This document shows positions 31,956 to 41,001 of a stretch of DNA of 46,605 bases, in pieces. Made by a program: the position numbers and the translations under genes. Source of the DNA: Bacteroidales bacterium (GTDB lineage: Bacteria; Bacteroidota; Bacteroidia; Bacteroidales; UBA932); the NCBI GenBank assembly GCA_028690215.1, contig JAQVBQ010000012.1, positions 1-46,605 on the forward strand. Direction: 5' to 3'. Positions within the stretch are counted from its first letter, which is position 1. Each line of letters starts with the position of its first letter. The notes beneath the pieces are model-generated. The model was given only the letters and a program-made list of their open reading frames with translations, was not told the DNA's origin and searched no databases.

Positions 31956-34178
31956 ATGAAAAAATTAACTTTTTTCTGCGGGGTATTGTTTTTACCTTTT
32001 CTAACCCATGCCCAGACAAACGGGCAAAATGAGAAAACATCATTAACCAAGCTTGACAGCGTTGTAGTACAGGCATCCAGGGCCGGAGAGAAAACGCCTG
32101 TGGCTCATTCGGAACTCACTATGAAGGAGATGAGGAGTGCATCTCCGGTTCAGTCGCTGCCTATGATGCTCTCCTTAATGCCATCGGTGGTCAGCTCTAC
32201 CGAGGGTGGCAACGGCCTTGGCTACTCCTCTTTGAGAGTGAGAGGAAGCGACGGTTCCCGGATTAATGTAACTCTTAACGGAATAGCTCTTAACGATGCG
32301 GAGTCTCAGGAGGTGTTTTGGGTTAATATTCCATCCCTTACATCAATTCTGCAGGATGTCCAGCTTCAGAGAGGCGTGGGGACCTCAACAAACGGCCCGG
32401 CAGCTTTCGGAGCCAGCATAAACATGCGGACTCTCTATTCATCTCCCTCTCCATATGGTATTGCCGAGCTGGGGGTTGCGAGCTATAACACATATCTCTC
32501 TACAATAGGGGCCGGGAGCGGGATACTCAGGAACGGACTCTCTTTTGATATTCTTTTTTCACATAATTCCGGAGATGGTTATATAAGAAATGCCATGACA
32601 GATTTGAACTCTCTTTATGCTTCTGCCGCGTGGTTAAAGAGGAACTCCTTGTTGAGATTTACATATATTCTGGGAGATCACGTTTCGGGACTTACATGGG
32701 AAGGCATCAGCCGTGAACAGATGGCAATTGACAGGAGATTTAACCCGTCAGGAGTCTATTATGACCATGTGGGCAATATCCACTACTATAACAATGAGAC
32801 GGACAATTACAAACAGCACCATTTCCAGCTCAGCCACTCATATAACACAAAATCCGGTCTTGTTTTCAATTCAACCATTCATTATACACTAGGTGACGGT
32901 TATTATGAAAACTACAAGGCTTCAAAGAAATTTTCCGAGTACGGACTCTCCAATCAGACTGTGGATGGGGTTGAGTATAAACGTTCAGATGTTATAATCA
33001 GACAAGCAATGAAAAATGCATCTATAAACTTGCTGTCCAATATGATATATAAGGGTAGCAATTTCTCGGGAACAGCAGGAATAACATATTCGTACTTTGA
33101 CGGAGACCATTTTGGCCGGCTTATCTGGTCTATGTATAATGCCGGTATAGCTCCGGATTATCAATGGTATCTAAACACCGGTTACAAAAATGACTACTCT
33201 GTTTTTGCCAAGGGAGAGTATGATTTCTCTGATGCATTTATGGCTTATGCAGATTTGCAATATCGGGGTGTCTCTTATGTGATAAAAGGAATTGATAAGG
33301 ATTTTGCCGATATGGATTTTGATAAGAGATATAGTTTTTTCAACCCTAAGGTGGGAGTAAGTTATACCCCTGACAAGAAGAATCAGTTTTATCTTTCGCT
33401 GTCGGTGGCTCACAGAGAACCGAGCAGATCTGATATTAAGGAGTCGATAAAGTCCGATATGGCGGATAGACTTCTTGCAGAAAGACTTTTTGATTATGAG
33501 GCAGGCTATAAATTCAATGCTGAAAGGGTTGCACTCTCTGCCAACATATATCTCATGGAGTACAAGAACCAGCTTGTCCCGACAGGAAAACTTAGTGAGA
33601 CAGGATATGTGATAAAGGAGAATGTAAAAAGCTCATACAGAAGAGGCGTGGAATTGGCGGCAGCATGGGAGGCTTTAAAATGGCTCAAGCTGGACGGGAA
33701 TCTTACATTAAGCAGTAATAAGATACTAAACTACACTTCATGGACAGATCTTTTTGATAGTCCTGAAGATTGGAATCCTCTACCGCAAAGAAGCTCCTTC
33801 TATAAAATAACAGATATCTCGTACTCACCTTCAGTAACAGGGATGTGCAAAGCATCAATTTTGCCAGGAAAGGGTTATTTGATGGAATTAATCGGTAAAT
33901 ATGTGGGCAAACAGTATTATGACAATACATCAGACGATTCAAGGTCTGTCCCTTCATATTACACGGCAACCCTGCATTTGGGAAAAAGTTTTCATATAAA
34001 TACAAATACCTCTCTTGACCTTAACTTTTATGTGGACAATTTGTTCAACAAGATGTATTTCTCTAATGCATGGGTATATATGGCTGAATTTGCAGACAAC
34101 AGTGCGAGATATATTGAGGAGGGGCTCTATCCTCAGGCAGGAAGGAACTTCACTCTCAAGGCATCTTTCAGATTTTGA
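31956..34178 (+). CDS. TonB-dependent receptor for thiamin (predicted)
   Basis: 740 residues. Signal peptide (1-19, ending HAQ), then a plug domain (about 35-150, with LDSVVVQASRAGEKTP, SLRVRGSDGSRINVTLNGI and VQLQRGVGTS), then a 22-strand-type barrel that ends in TLKASFRF. Outer membrane receptors of this type import scarce compounds using TonB energy. The TPP riboswitch in its leader and pnuT 18 nt downstream make thiamin the expected substrate, as in other Bacteroidota. Confidence 0.92.
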   Translation: MKKLTFFCGVLFLPFLTHAQTNGQNEKTSLTKLDSVVVQASRAGEKTPVAHSELTMKEMRSASPVQSLPMMLSLMPSVVSSTEGGNGLGYSSLRVRGSDGSRINVTLNGIALNDAESQEVFWVNIPSLTSILQDVQLQRGVGTSTNGPAAFGASINMRTLYSSPSPYGIAELGVASYNTYLSTIGAGSGILRNGLSFDILFSHNSGDGYIRNAMTDLNSLYASAAWLKRNSLLRFTYILGDHVSGLTWEGISREQMAIDRRFNPSGVYYDHVGNIHYYNNETDNYKQHHFQLSHSYNTKSGLVFNSTIHYTLGDGYYENYKASKKFSEYGLSNQTVDGVEYKRSDVIIRQAMKNASINLLSNMIYKGSNFSGTAGITYSYFDGDHFGRLIWSMYNAGIAPDYQWYLNTGYKNDYSVFAKGEYDFSDAFMAYADLQYRGVSYVIKGIDKDFADMDFDKRYSFFNPKVGVSYTPDKKNQFYLSLSVAHREPSRSDIKESIKSDMADRLLAERLFDYEAGYKFNAERVALSANIYLMEYKNQLVPTGKLSETGYVIKENVKSSYRRGVELAAAWEALKWLKLDGNLTLSSNKILNYTSWTDLFDSPEDWNPLPQRSSFYKITDISYSPSVTGMCKASILPGKGYLMELIGKYVGKQYYDNTSDDSRSVPSYYTATLHLGKSFHINTNTSLDLNFYVDNLFNKMYFSNAWVYMAEFADNSARYIEEGLYPQAGRNFTLKASFRF

Positions 34179-34196
34179 TATTTAAACTAATAACTA

Positions 34197-34757
34197 ATGG
34201 ATTCAGGTACTATAGTTGAAATTGTTGGGGCAATAGCCGGTTTGTTATATGTATATCTGGAGATTGTCCAGAAAAGTTCCATGTGGATTGTGGGCGGAAT
34301 TTCCGCCCTTATCTACATTACAGTCTTTCTGGATTCAGGATTGTATGCAGCAGGATTTCTTCAGGTCTGTTTCCTGCTTATGAGTATATACGGATGGATA
34401 TTGTGGAGAAAGAGTGGGGATGACTCTGATTCTGACAAGGTAAAGAGACTTGGCCGAAAAAAAATGCTATTCTCGATTCTTGCTACAACTCTTCTATATG
34501 TAATTGTGACATTTTCCCTTATAAATTATAGCTCAGATCCGATGCCATTTGTAGATTCTCTTATAGCAGTCCTGAGTCTGTTGGCTACATATTGGGTTAC
34601 AGGGAAGCATGCAGAGAACTGGATAGTGTGGATTATTAACAATTCAATTGCAATTTATCTCTATGCAAGTCAGGGTCTTTACCCTACAGTCCTTCTCTAT
34701 ACTGTATATCTTATAGCTGCCTTGATAGGATACAGGCATTGGCGAAAATTAGCATGA
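34197..34757 (+). CDS. pnuT: PnuC-family transporter, predicted thiamin transporter PnuT
   Basis: 186 residues, about seven hydrophobic segments, with the EIVGAIAGLLYVYLEI start and a WIVWIINNSIAIYLY segment that is typical of the PnuC family (W-W/N-N substrate-site motif). Members move nicotinamide riboside, riboflavin or thiamin across the inner membrane. Because it follows the TPP riboswitch and a TonB receptor, thiamin is the likely substrate. No thiamin kinase is visible next to it; the following kinase is of a sugar type and has its own promoter. Confidence 0.88.
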   Translation: MDSGTIVEIVGAIAGLLYVYLEIVQKSSMWIVGGISALIYITVFLDSGLYAAGFLQVCFLLMSIYGWILWRKSGDDSDSDKVKRLGRKKMLFSILATTLLYVIVTFSLINYSSDPMPFVDSLIAVLSLLATYWVTGKHAENWIVWIINNSIAIYLYASQGLYPTVLLYTVYLIAALIGYRHWRKLA

Positions 34758-34760
34758 TAC

Positions 34761-34791
34761 TTGCATTAAAATGCCAAAAACCCTACTTTTG
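34761..34791 (+). promoter_or_regulatory. Promoter of the murK-like/murQ unit
   Basis: TTG at 34761-34763, 20-nt spacer, TACTTTTG at 34784-34791. Both consensus halves match. It lies in the 52-bp gap after pnuT and shows that the kinase unit can be transcribed independently of the thiamin operon. Confidence 0.7.
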
Positions 34792-34809
34792 CCAATTAAA
34801 TAATTTGAA

Positions 34810-35643
34810 ATGTTACTAATTGCAGACAGCGGCTCTACAAAAATTGACTGGAGAGCTATAGGAAATGAGGGCTCGATAAGAGAGATTACAACTCCCGGTA
34901 TAAATCCGTATTACCAGAGCGAGGAGCAGATTGTTGAAGAGTTGAGGAGGAACCTGGCTCCTAATATTTCCGGCACAGTGAATGAGATTCATTTTTATGG
35001 AGCAGGCGTCACACCAGAAAAGACAGGAACTCTTTGCGACTGTTTCAAAATGGTATTCCCGGGCGTGGAGGTCTCTGCATATACAGACCTGCTTGCCGCT
35101 GCAAGGGCTCTATGCGGGCACAAACCAGGCATTGCTGCTATTCTCGGAACTGGTGGAAACTCTTGCTTCTATGACGGGAAGGTTATTGCAGACAATGTTC
35201 CTGCATGCGGATTCATTCTTGGTGACGAGGGAAGCGGAGCTGTTATCGGCAAGAAGTTTCTTTCAGATTATTTAAAAAGGCAAATCCCGCAGGATTTAAG
35301 AAAGAAGTTCGACGATCAGTTCGGGCTCAACTACGGAGCAATTGTTGAAAAGGTATACAGACAACCATATCCGAACAGGTTTCTTGCATCTTTCTCCCCT
35401 TTTATATATGAGAATAAAAGCAATCCTTATGTAAAACAGTTGCTCAGACAAAGCTTCGCGGAATTTATCACTCGCAACATTATGCAGTATGATTACAAAC
35501 TCTATCCACTGAACATTGTCGGATCTGTCGCATATTACTATGCCGACGAGATAAAAGAGGTTGCTTCGGAGCATGGCATAACAATCGGAAAAATTCTGAA
35601 ATCACCCATAGATGGGCTCGTTGAGTACCACATAACCAAATAA
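34810..35643 (+). CDS. BadF/BadG-type sugar kinase, probable N-acetylmuramate/GlcNAc kinase (MurK-like)
   Basis: 277 residues of the ASKHA/BadF-BadG ATPase family. Phosphate-binding loop 1 is LIADSGSTKIDW, the second is AAILGTGGNSCFYDG, and FILGDEGSGAVIGK contains the acidic site. Members include GlcNAc and MurNAc kinases. The neighbour murQ, 9 nt downstream, acts on MurNAc 6-phosphate, so this kinase is likely to make it; this arrangement is known from Tannerella. Substrate is inferred from context. Confidence 0.82.
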   Translation: MLLIADSGSTKIDWRAIGNEGSIREITTPGINPYYQSEEQIVEELRRNLAPNISGTVNEIHFYGAGVTPEKTGTLCDCFKMVFPGVEVSAYTDLLAAARALCGHKPGIAAILGTGGNSCFYDGKVIADNVPACGFILGDEGSGAVIGKKFLSDYLKRQIPQDLRKKFDDQFGLNYGAIVEKVYRQPYPNRFLASFSPFIYENKSNPYVKQLLRQSFAEFITRNIMQYDYKLYPLNIVGSVAYYYADEIKEVASEHGITIGKILKSPIDGLVEYHITK

Positions 35644-35652
35644 TTGATCAAA

Positions 35653-36465
35653 ATGAAGGTAACAGAACAATCATCTAAGTACAGCGACCTTGACAGGATG
35701 TCAACCAAAGAACTCCTTGAGAACATAAACAGGGAGGATAAAACAGTTCCTGATGCTGTAGAGAAATGCATTCCTCAGATAGAGGCACTGGTTGACGGTA
35801 TAGTATCAAGAATACAAAACGGAGGAAGGGTCTTCTATTTAGGAGCCGGTACCAGCGGAAGGCTTGGTATATTGGATGCTTCTGAAATACCTCCTACTTT
35901 CGGTGCACCTTACGATTTGATGATAGGTCTTATTGCAGGTGGTGACAAGGCAATCAGAAGAGCAGTTGAGGCAGCCGAAGACAGTTTTGAGGGAGGATGG
36001 CTTGACATGCAGCAATATGGAGTGGATCAGGATGACGTTGTTGTCGGAATAGCAGCATCAGGGACTACACCTTATGTGATTGGGGCAGTCAAGGAGGCAA
36101 GAAAAAGAGGTATTCTTACAGCTTGTGTTACCTGCAACCCGGATTCTCCACTTGCAGCTGAGGTTGAAATTCCTATAGTTGCAATCGTAGGTCCAGAGTT
36201 TGTTACAGGCAGTACCAGGATGAAATCAGGTACAGCACAAAAGCTTGTCCTCAATATGATATCAACAGCCTCAATGATCAAATTGGGCCATGTAAAAGGT
36301 AACAAAATGGTGGATATGCAGCTGACAAATGCAAAGTTGGTTGACAGAGGTACAAAAATGATCATGGAGGAGATTGGCTCGGATGATTATGAATATGCAA
36401 AATCACTTCTGTTGAAGAACGGATCTGTGAGAAAAGCGGTTGATTACTTCAATTCTATAAAATAG
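35653..36465 (+). CDS. murQ: N-acetylmuramic acid 6-phosphate etherase
   Basis: 270 residues from the ATG at 35653 (a TTG at 35644 would add three residues). A SIS sugar-isomerase domain with GAGTSGRLGILDASEIPPTFG at about 65-85, and TGSTRMKSGTAQKL near 190 contacting the phosphate. It splits the lactyl ether of MurNAc 6-phosphate to give GlcNAc 6-phosphate, a peptidoglycan recycling step. It follows the MurK-like kinase and precedes recR by 7 nt. Confidence 0.96.
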   Translation: MKVTEQSSKYSDLDRMSTKELLENINREDKTVPDAVEKCIPQIEALVDGIVSRIQNGGRVFYLGAGTSGRLGILDASEIPPTFGAPYDLMIGLIAGGDKAIRRAVEAAEDSFEGGWLDMQQYGVDQDDVVVGIAASGTTPYVIGAVKEARKRGILTACVTCNPDSPLAAEVEIPIVAIVGPEFVTGSTRMKSGTAQKLVLNMISTASMIKLGHVKGNKMVDMQLTNAKLVDRGTKMIMEEIGSDDYEYAKSLLLKNGSVRKAVDYFNSIK

Positions 36466-36472
36466 AGGGTAG

Positions 36473-37093
36473 ATGTACTCCCGTAATTATCCCTCCAGAT
36501 TACTTCAGGACGCAGTAGACGAGTTGTCTTCCCTGCCCGGTGTGGGTAGAAAGAGTGCACTTCGTTTTGCACTCCATCTCCTGAAGCAGCCGGTGGATAA
36601 TGTCGAACGGTTCGGTCAATCGATTATTCGATTAAGCAAGGAGACAAAATTTTGTAAAAAATGCAGTATGATCTCAGATAATGATATCTGTGATATCTGC
36701 AGGGACGCAAAGAGAGACACATCCATAATCTGTGTCGTCGAAAATGTCAGAGATGTCATAAGCATTGAGAATACAATGCAGTACAATGGTCTTTATCATG
36801 TTCTGGGTGGGATAATTTCTCCCATGGATGGGGTGGGACCCTCTGATCTGACTATCGATCAACTCCTAAAAAGAGCGGAAAATGAGGAGGTAAAAGAGGT
36901 GTTGATTGTTCTGAGTACTACAATGGAGGGGGAGACAACCTCATTTTATCTCTATAAGTTGTTGAGTAAGTTCAATATTAAGATAAGTACTATAGCAAGA
37001 GGAATTGGTTTTGGAGATGAACTGGAGTATACAGATGAGATTACTCTCGGAAGATCAATCCAGAACCGACAACCATTTGTGCCAATTAAATAA
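36473..37093 (+). CDS. recR: Recombination protein RecR
   Basis: 206 residues. The helix-hairpin-helix SLPGVGRKSALRFALH comes first, then a C4 zinc finger (Cys61, 64, 73, 76), a Toprim domain with CVVENVRDVISIE, and the C-terminal TIARGIGFGDELEYTDEITLGRSI. RecR works with RecO and RecF to load RecA at gaps. It is transcribed inside the murQ-symporter unit. Confidence 0.96.
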   Translation: MYSRNYPSRLLQDAVDELSSLPGVGRKSALRFALHLLKQPVDNVERFGQSIIRLSKETKFCKKCSMISDNDICDICRDAKRDTSIICVVENVRDVISIENTMQYNGLYHVLGGIISPMDGVGPSDLTIDQLLKRAENEEVKEVLIVLSTTMEGETTSFYLYKLLSKFNIKISTIARGIGFGDELEYTDEITLGRSIQNRQPFVPIK

Positions 37094-37107
37094 CTAAAAC
37101 TATAATC

Positions 37108-38607
37108 ATGCATCAATTCCCGGTATCTTGGCTGTTAATAGCCTTTACAGTCTACACAATAATGCTCTTTGCAGTATCGTGGTATACATCCAGAAAAGCT
37201 GACACAGGAGCATTTTTCTCTGGTAACAAGAAATCTCCTTGGTATATAGTAGCCTACGGTATGGTTGGAACATCCATATCTGGTGTTACATTCATCTCTG
37301 TGCCGGGTAATGTGTTGAATCAGAATTTCTACTATATGCCTCTTGTACTGGGATTTGTGGTCGGTTATATAGTCATAGCGACGGTTCTGATACCACTCTA
37401 TTATAAGATGAATCTGACATCAATATATACATATCTTGAACATCGTTTCGGATTCTTTACCTATAAAACAGGTGCTTCTGTATTTATGGTATCAAGGGTA
37501 CTCGGTGCGGCAGTCAGGATATTTGTAGTGGTACTGGTTCTTCATACATTCCTGCCGGCAGGCTCAACACCATTCTGGATTGTAGCATTTATATTCATGC
37601 TGCTTATATTCCTTTATACTTTCAAAGGTGGGGTTAAGACGATAATATGGACAGATGTACTTCAGACTACATTTATGTTGCTTGCAGTATTTCTTACAAT
37701 TTTCTCTATTTCCAAGGCAATGGGCTGGAATTTCGGTGAGATGATGTCTGCTGTAGCATCGACAGATTATTCAAACTGGTTTGACTGGGAGTGGTCGCAT
37801 GGTACTAATGCCATCAAGCAGTTTGTCAGCGGTATGTTTATAACAGTTGCCATGACCGGTCTTGATCAGGAGATGATGCAGAAAAATCTCTCTTGCAAAA
37901 ATATAGGTGAGGCAAAGAAAAATATATATACAACAAGTATCACAATCGTAGTTGTGAACTTCTTCTTCCTTTTGATGGGTGCCCTTCTGGCGATTTTTGT
38001 AAGTTCAAAACTCGGAGGTATGCACAATATAGGTCTAGCAGATGCAGCCGGTGTCTTCACAAAAGCACAGACAGACAAGCTTTTTCCGGTAATTGCAAGT
38101 CAGTATCTTGGACTTGGTGTCGGTTTGTTCTTTATAATAGGCCTTATCTCAGCATCATACCCAAGTGCAGGAGGAGCCCTGACTTCTCTTACAATATCTT
38201 TCTGTATTGACTTTATGGGATTCAACAAAAGAAAGGATCTCTCCGAAAAAAAGAAACAGAATATCAGACAACTTGCACATGCAGGTTTTGCCGTACTCTT
38301 TTTCATAATAATACTCGTTCTCTATGCAGTCAACAACCAAACCGTTATAGATTTGGTATACCTGCTTGCATCATACACATACGGACCTCTTCTAGGATTC
38401 TTCTTCTTCGGTTTGCTTACCAAGCACAATGTGAAGGATAAATTTATGCCATATGTGGCTGTCGGTTCTCCGCTTCTTTGCTACTTACTTGATTTTGCAG
38501 GCAAAGAGTTCTTAGGATTCGGATTCGGTTTTACAATTCTTATCATGAATGGTCTCATAACATTTGCAGCGATGTACTTGTTAAGAGAGAGAAAAGTTAA
38601 GGCTTAA
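37108..38607 (+). CDS. Sodium:solute symporter family protein
   Basis: 499 residues, about thirteen transmembrane segments of the SSS family (pfam SSF). Landmarks are SWYTSRKADTGAFFSGNKKSPWY near residue 24-46, GMVGTSISGVTFISVPG (the first Na-site helix) and SAGGALTSLTISFCIDF near 355. Substrate not predictable; the murK-murQ neighbourhood suggests an amino sugar or cell wall sugar, but that is inference. One base overlap with mntP. Confidence 0.88.
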   Translation: MHQFPVSWLLIAFTVYTIMLFAVSWYTSRKADTGAFFSGNKKSPWYIVAYGMVGTSISGVTFISVPGNVLNQNFYYMPLVLGFVVGYIVIATVLIPLYYKMNLTSIYTYLEHRFGFFTYKTGASVFMVSRVLGAAVRIFVVVLVLHTFLPAGSTPFWIVAFIFMLLIFLYTFKGGVKTIIWTDVLQTTFMLLAVFLTIFSISKAMGWNFGEMMSAVASTDYSNWFDWEWSHGTNAIKQFVSGMFITVAMTGLDQEMMQKNLSCKNIGEAKKNIYTTSITIVVVNFFFLLMGALLAIFVSSKLGGMHNIGLADAAGVFTKAQTDKLFPVIASQYLGLGVGLFFIIGLISASYPSAGGALTSLTISFCIDFMGFNKRKDLSEKKKQNIRQLAHAGFAVLFFIIILVLYAVNNQTVIDLVYLLASYTYGPLLGFFFFGLLTKHNVKDKFMPYVAVGSPLLCYLLDFAGKEFLGFGFGFTILIMNGLITFAAMYLLRERKVKA

Positions 38608-39182
38608 TGAACATTCTGGAGATTGTAATATTGTCTGTCGGACTTTGCTTCGATACGTTTGCAGTATCACTTTCATCCGGAATATGTCTGCCCCAGATAA
38701 AAAGGGCAGAATTTCTAAAAATTACGCTGACATTTGCAATCATCCAGTCTTTGTTTACTCTGACCGGATGGTTGCTGGGCAGCGGCCTCGAGAGACTGAT
38801 CAGCTCTGTTGATCATTGGATTGCCTTCTCTGTCCTTTTTTACATTGGAGGTAAAATGATCTGGGAGGCTCTTTCTGGTAAAGATGAAGAGAAGTGCATC
38901 GATATAAGAAAGTTCAAAATTATGGTAATCGCAGCCGCTGCCACAAGTATAGATGCACTTGCAGTGGGAGTGACACTTGCTGTGATCAATATGCCGGTTG
39001 ATCGTATTCTCATCGCCTCTTTGGCTATTTTCCTCACAACAGCACTCGCCTCTGCCATAGGATTGAAATGGGGCAGGAAAATCGGTATAAAAGCAGGAAA
39101 GAGGTCGGAAATACTAGGCGGCATTATTCTAGTCATAATCGGAGTGAAAATATTGGTTGAGCATTTAAATATTTTATCTTAA
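38607..39182 (+). CDS. mntP: Manganese efflux pump MntP
   Basis: 191 residues, six transmembrane helices in two inverted repeats. The acidic metal-site helices are visible as LCFDTFAVSLSSG near residue 13 and ATSIDALAVGVTLA near 112. It exports Mn2+ across the inner membrane. It begins with ATG overlapping the last base of the symporter stop; no yybP-ykoY riboswitch is seen upstream. Confidence 0.93.
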   Translation: MNILEIVILSVGLCFDTFAVSLSSGICLPQIKRAEFLKITLTFAIIQSLFTLTGWLLGSGLERLISSVDHWIAFSVLFYIGGKMIWEALSGKDEEKCIDIRKFKIMVIAAAATSIDALAVGVTLAVINMPVDRILIASLAIFLTTALASAIGLKWGRKIGIKAGKRSEILGGIILVIIGVKILVEHLNILS

Positions 39183-39187
39183 CTTTG
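39157..39187 (+). promoter_or_regulatory. Promoter of mqnA
   Basis: TTG at 39157-39159, 20-nt spacer, TAACTTTG at 39180-39187, matching both consensus halves. It partly overlaps the 3' end of mntP and is 39 bp upstream of the mqnA ATG. Confidence 0.7.
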
Positions 39188-39225
39188 CGGCCGGCCGGAA
39201 TAGTGCCATACAAAACCAATAAGTA

Positions 39226-39993
39226 ATGCTCATCCGTGTATCAGCCATATCATATCTGAATACTATACCATTTGTCTACGGGTTGCAAAACCATCCCGTA
39301 AGCAGGTATATTGATCTGGAGTTTTCCACACCGGCTGAATCTGCACAGAAGCTATCCAACGGACACACAGACATAAGTATAGTCCCGGTTGGTGCAATTC
39401 CTGAAATAAAGAACAACCTTATCTTTTCCGATTATTGCATAGGCGCCGAGGGAAAGGTTGCCTCTGTCCTTTTATGCAGCGGGGTCCCAATTGAGGAGAT
39501 AAGATCACTATATCTGGATACAGAATCCAGAACATCGGTATTGCTTACAAAACTGTTGGCACAACGTTTCTGGAAAATTTCACCCGAATACATACCTTTC
39601 AATTTCTCCAAATCTGAGACAGATACCAATAAGAGTTACCTTCTGATAGGTGATAAGGCACTCAGGAGAGGAGGAGATTTCAAGTATGTCTATGATTTGG
39701 CTGAAGAGTGGATAAAATTCTCAAATCTTCCGTTTGTCTTTGCATGCTGGACTGCCAACAGAGACCTTGATCCGTCATTTGTTCATGATTTCAATGATGC
39801 ACTCAGGTTAGGCGTTGAGAATATAGATAAGGCGGTAGAAAAATATTCAAACGGTTTCAATAAAGAGTACGCTCTTAAATATCTGGCTGAGAATGTCTCT
39901 TTCAATCTCAGCGCCGACAAGAGAAAAGGCCTTGCCGAGTTCTGGTCGCTTGCCCTGGACGAGTTAAAGTCAAAAGTCCGATGGTTCGGCTAA
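39226..39993 (+). CDS. mqnA: Chorismate dehydratase / menaquinone biosynthesis MqnA family
   Basis: 255 residues with the MqnA/MqnD periplasmic-binding-like fold but no signal peptide. RVSAISYLNTIPFVYGL at the N terminus and HTDISIVPVGAIPEI near residue 48-62 are the MqnA signature. It dehydrates chorismate to 3-enolpyruvylbenzoate in the futalosine route to menaquinone. No other mqn gene is in this window. Confidence 0.9.
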   Translation: MLIRVSAISYLNTIPFVYGLQNHPVSRYIDLEFSTPAESAQKLSNGHTDISIVPVGAIPEIKNNLIFSDYCIGAEGKVASVLLCSGVPIEEIRSLYLDTESRTSVLLTKLLAQRFWKISPEYIPFNFSKSETDTNKSYLLIGDKALRRGGDFKYVYDLAEEWIKFSNLPFVFACWTANRDLDPSFVHDFNDALRLGVENIDKAVEKYSNGFNKEYALKYLAENVSFNLSADKRKGLAEFWSLALDELKSKVRWFG

Positions 39994-40053
39994 ACCCTAT
40001 GCCGTTTAAGTAACGGTAGATGATTTAGTTATAAACCATTAAAGGAATTGACC

Positions 40054-41001
40054 ATGCTCGAAATATTTTACAAAAATAAGGGACAGGTAATAACCACAGA
40101 TGAAATAGGCGCTCTTGACAATCTCGGTTATGACGATGTTTTGTGGATTGATCTCTTTTCACCTACAGGGGAGGAGAAGAGGGCTATTGAAGAGTTTTTG
40201 AATACAAACCTCCAGAGTCGTGCACAGGCTGAAGAGATCGAGAGTTCATCAAGATATTCCGAAACAGAGAACACAATATTCGCTAATACGAACTTCCTTA
40301 TACCCGGTCCTGAAAATTACAGTATGGAGGCGGTATCCTTCATATTGTGCGAGGGAATAATTGTAACCATCCGTCACGTGCCCCTAAGGAGTTTTACCGA
40401 TATCCAGCGCAGAATAATGGCAAACTACAGGTTGTTGCCAACCGGTTATCACATACTGGTGGGTATTCTGGAAAACAGGATTGACCTGGATGCCGATATG
40501 ATTGAGTTGATGTCAAAAGAGATAGCTCAGTACAGTAAGAAGGTAAGTCTGGGAGGAACAATGGGAGAGGACCTTCTGTTGGATATTACGCAATTACAGG
40601 AGAACACGATGTTGGTGAGGGAGAATATTGTTGATAAACAGAGAATGATATCAGGTATTCTAAAAAGTGACAAGTTCCCGAGAGACCTTTTTGCCAAACT
40701 GGATGTTCTTATAAAAGATATAAACTCTCTTATAAACCATACAAATTTCAGCTTCGAAAGGCTTGAATACCTGCAGAACACGGTTCTGGGTTTGATTAAC
40801 CTTGAGCAGAACCGAATCATGAAGATATTCACATTTGTCTCGCTTTTATTCCTGCCTCCTACATTGATAGCCAGTGTTTTCGGGATGAATGTCAAACTCC
40901 CGGGATTCGGAAATCTGGACTTTCTCTTTATTATGCTGATAATGGTTGTCGCCGTTTTGATAGTGACATTTATCTTCTTCCGCAAGAAGATGCTCAACTG
41001 A
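40054..41001 (+). CDS. corA: Magnesium/cobalt transporter CorA
   Basis: 315 residues from ATG 40054 (a TTG at 40048 would add two). A large N-terminal cytoplasmic domain with a long helix, then two transmembrane segments at about 255-275 and 290-310. The GMN selectivity motif occurs in SVFGMNVKLPG just before the loop. CorA admits Mg2+ (and Co2+) through a pentameric channel. Convergent with the next gene, overlapping by 8 bp. Confidence 0.96.
   Translation: MLEIFYKNKGQVITTDEIGALDNLGYDDVLWIDLFSPTGEEKRAIEEFLNTNLQSRAQAEEIESSSRYSETENTIFANTNFLIPGPENYSMEAVSFILCEGIIVTIRHVPLRSFTDIQRRIMANYRLLPTGYHILVGILENRIDLDADMIELMSKEIAQYSKKVSLGGTMGEDLLLDITQLQENTMLVRENIVDKQRMISGILKSDKFPRDLFAKLDVLIKDINSLINHTNFSFERLEYLQNTVLGLINLEQNRIMKIFTFVSLLFLPPTLIASVFGMNVKLPGFGNLDFLFIMLIMVVAVLIVTFIFFRKKMLN

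Noticed and set aside
35644-35652. TTG start for murQ three codons upstream of the ATG
   Set aside because: The ATG at 35653 gives a standard N terminus, and the TTG adds nothing recognisable.
39188-39198. GC palindrome GGCCGGCC near the mqnA start
   Set aside because: An eight-base palindrome at a transcript start can occur by chance; no second copy or supporting context was seen.
39996-40016. CCGTT/AACGG mini-hairpin between mqnA and corA
   Set aside because: Only five base pairs and no T-run follows, so a terminator is not supported.
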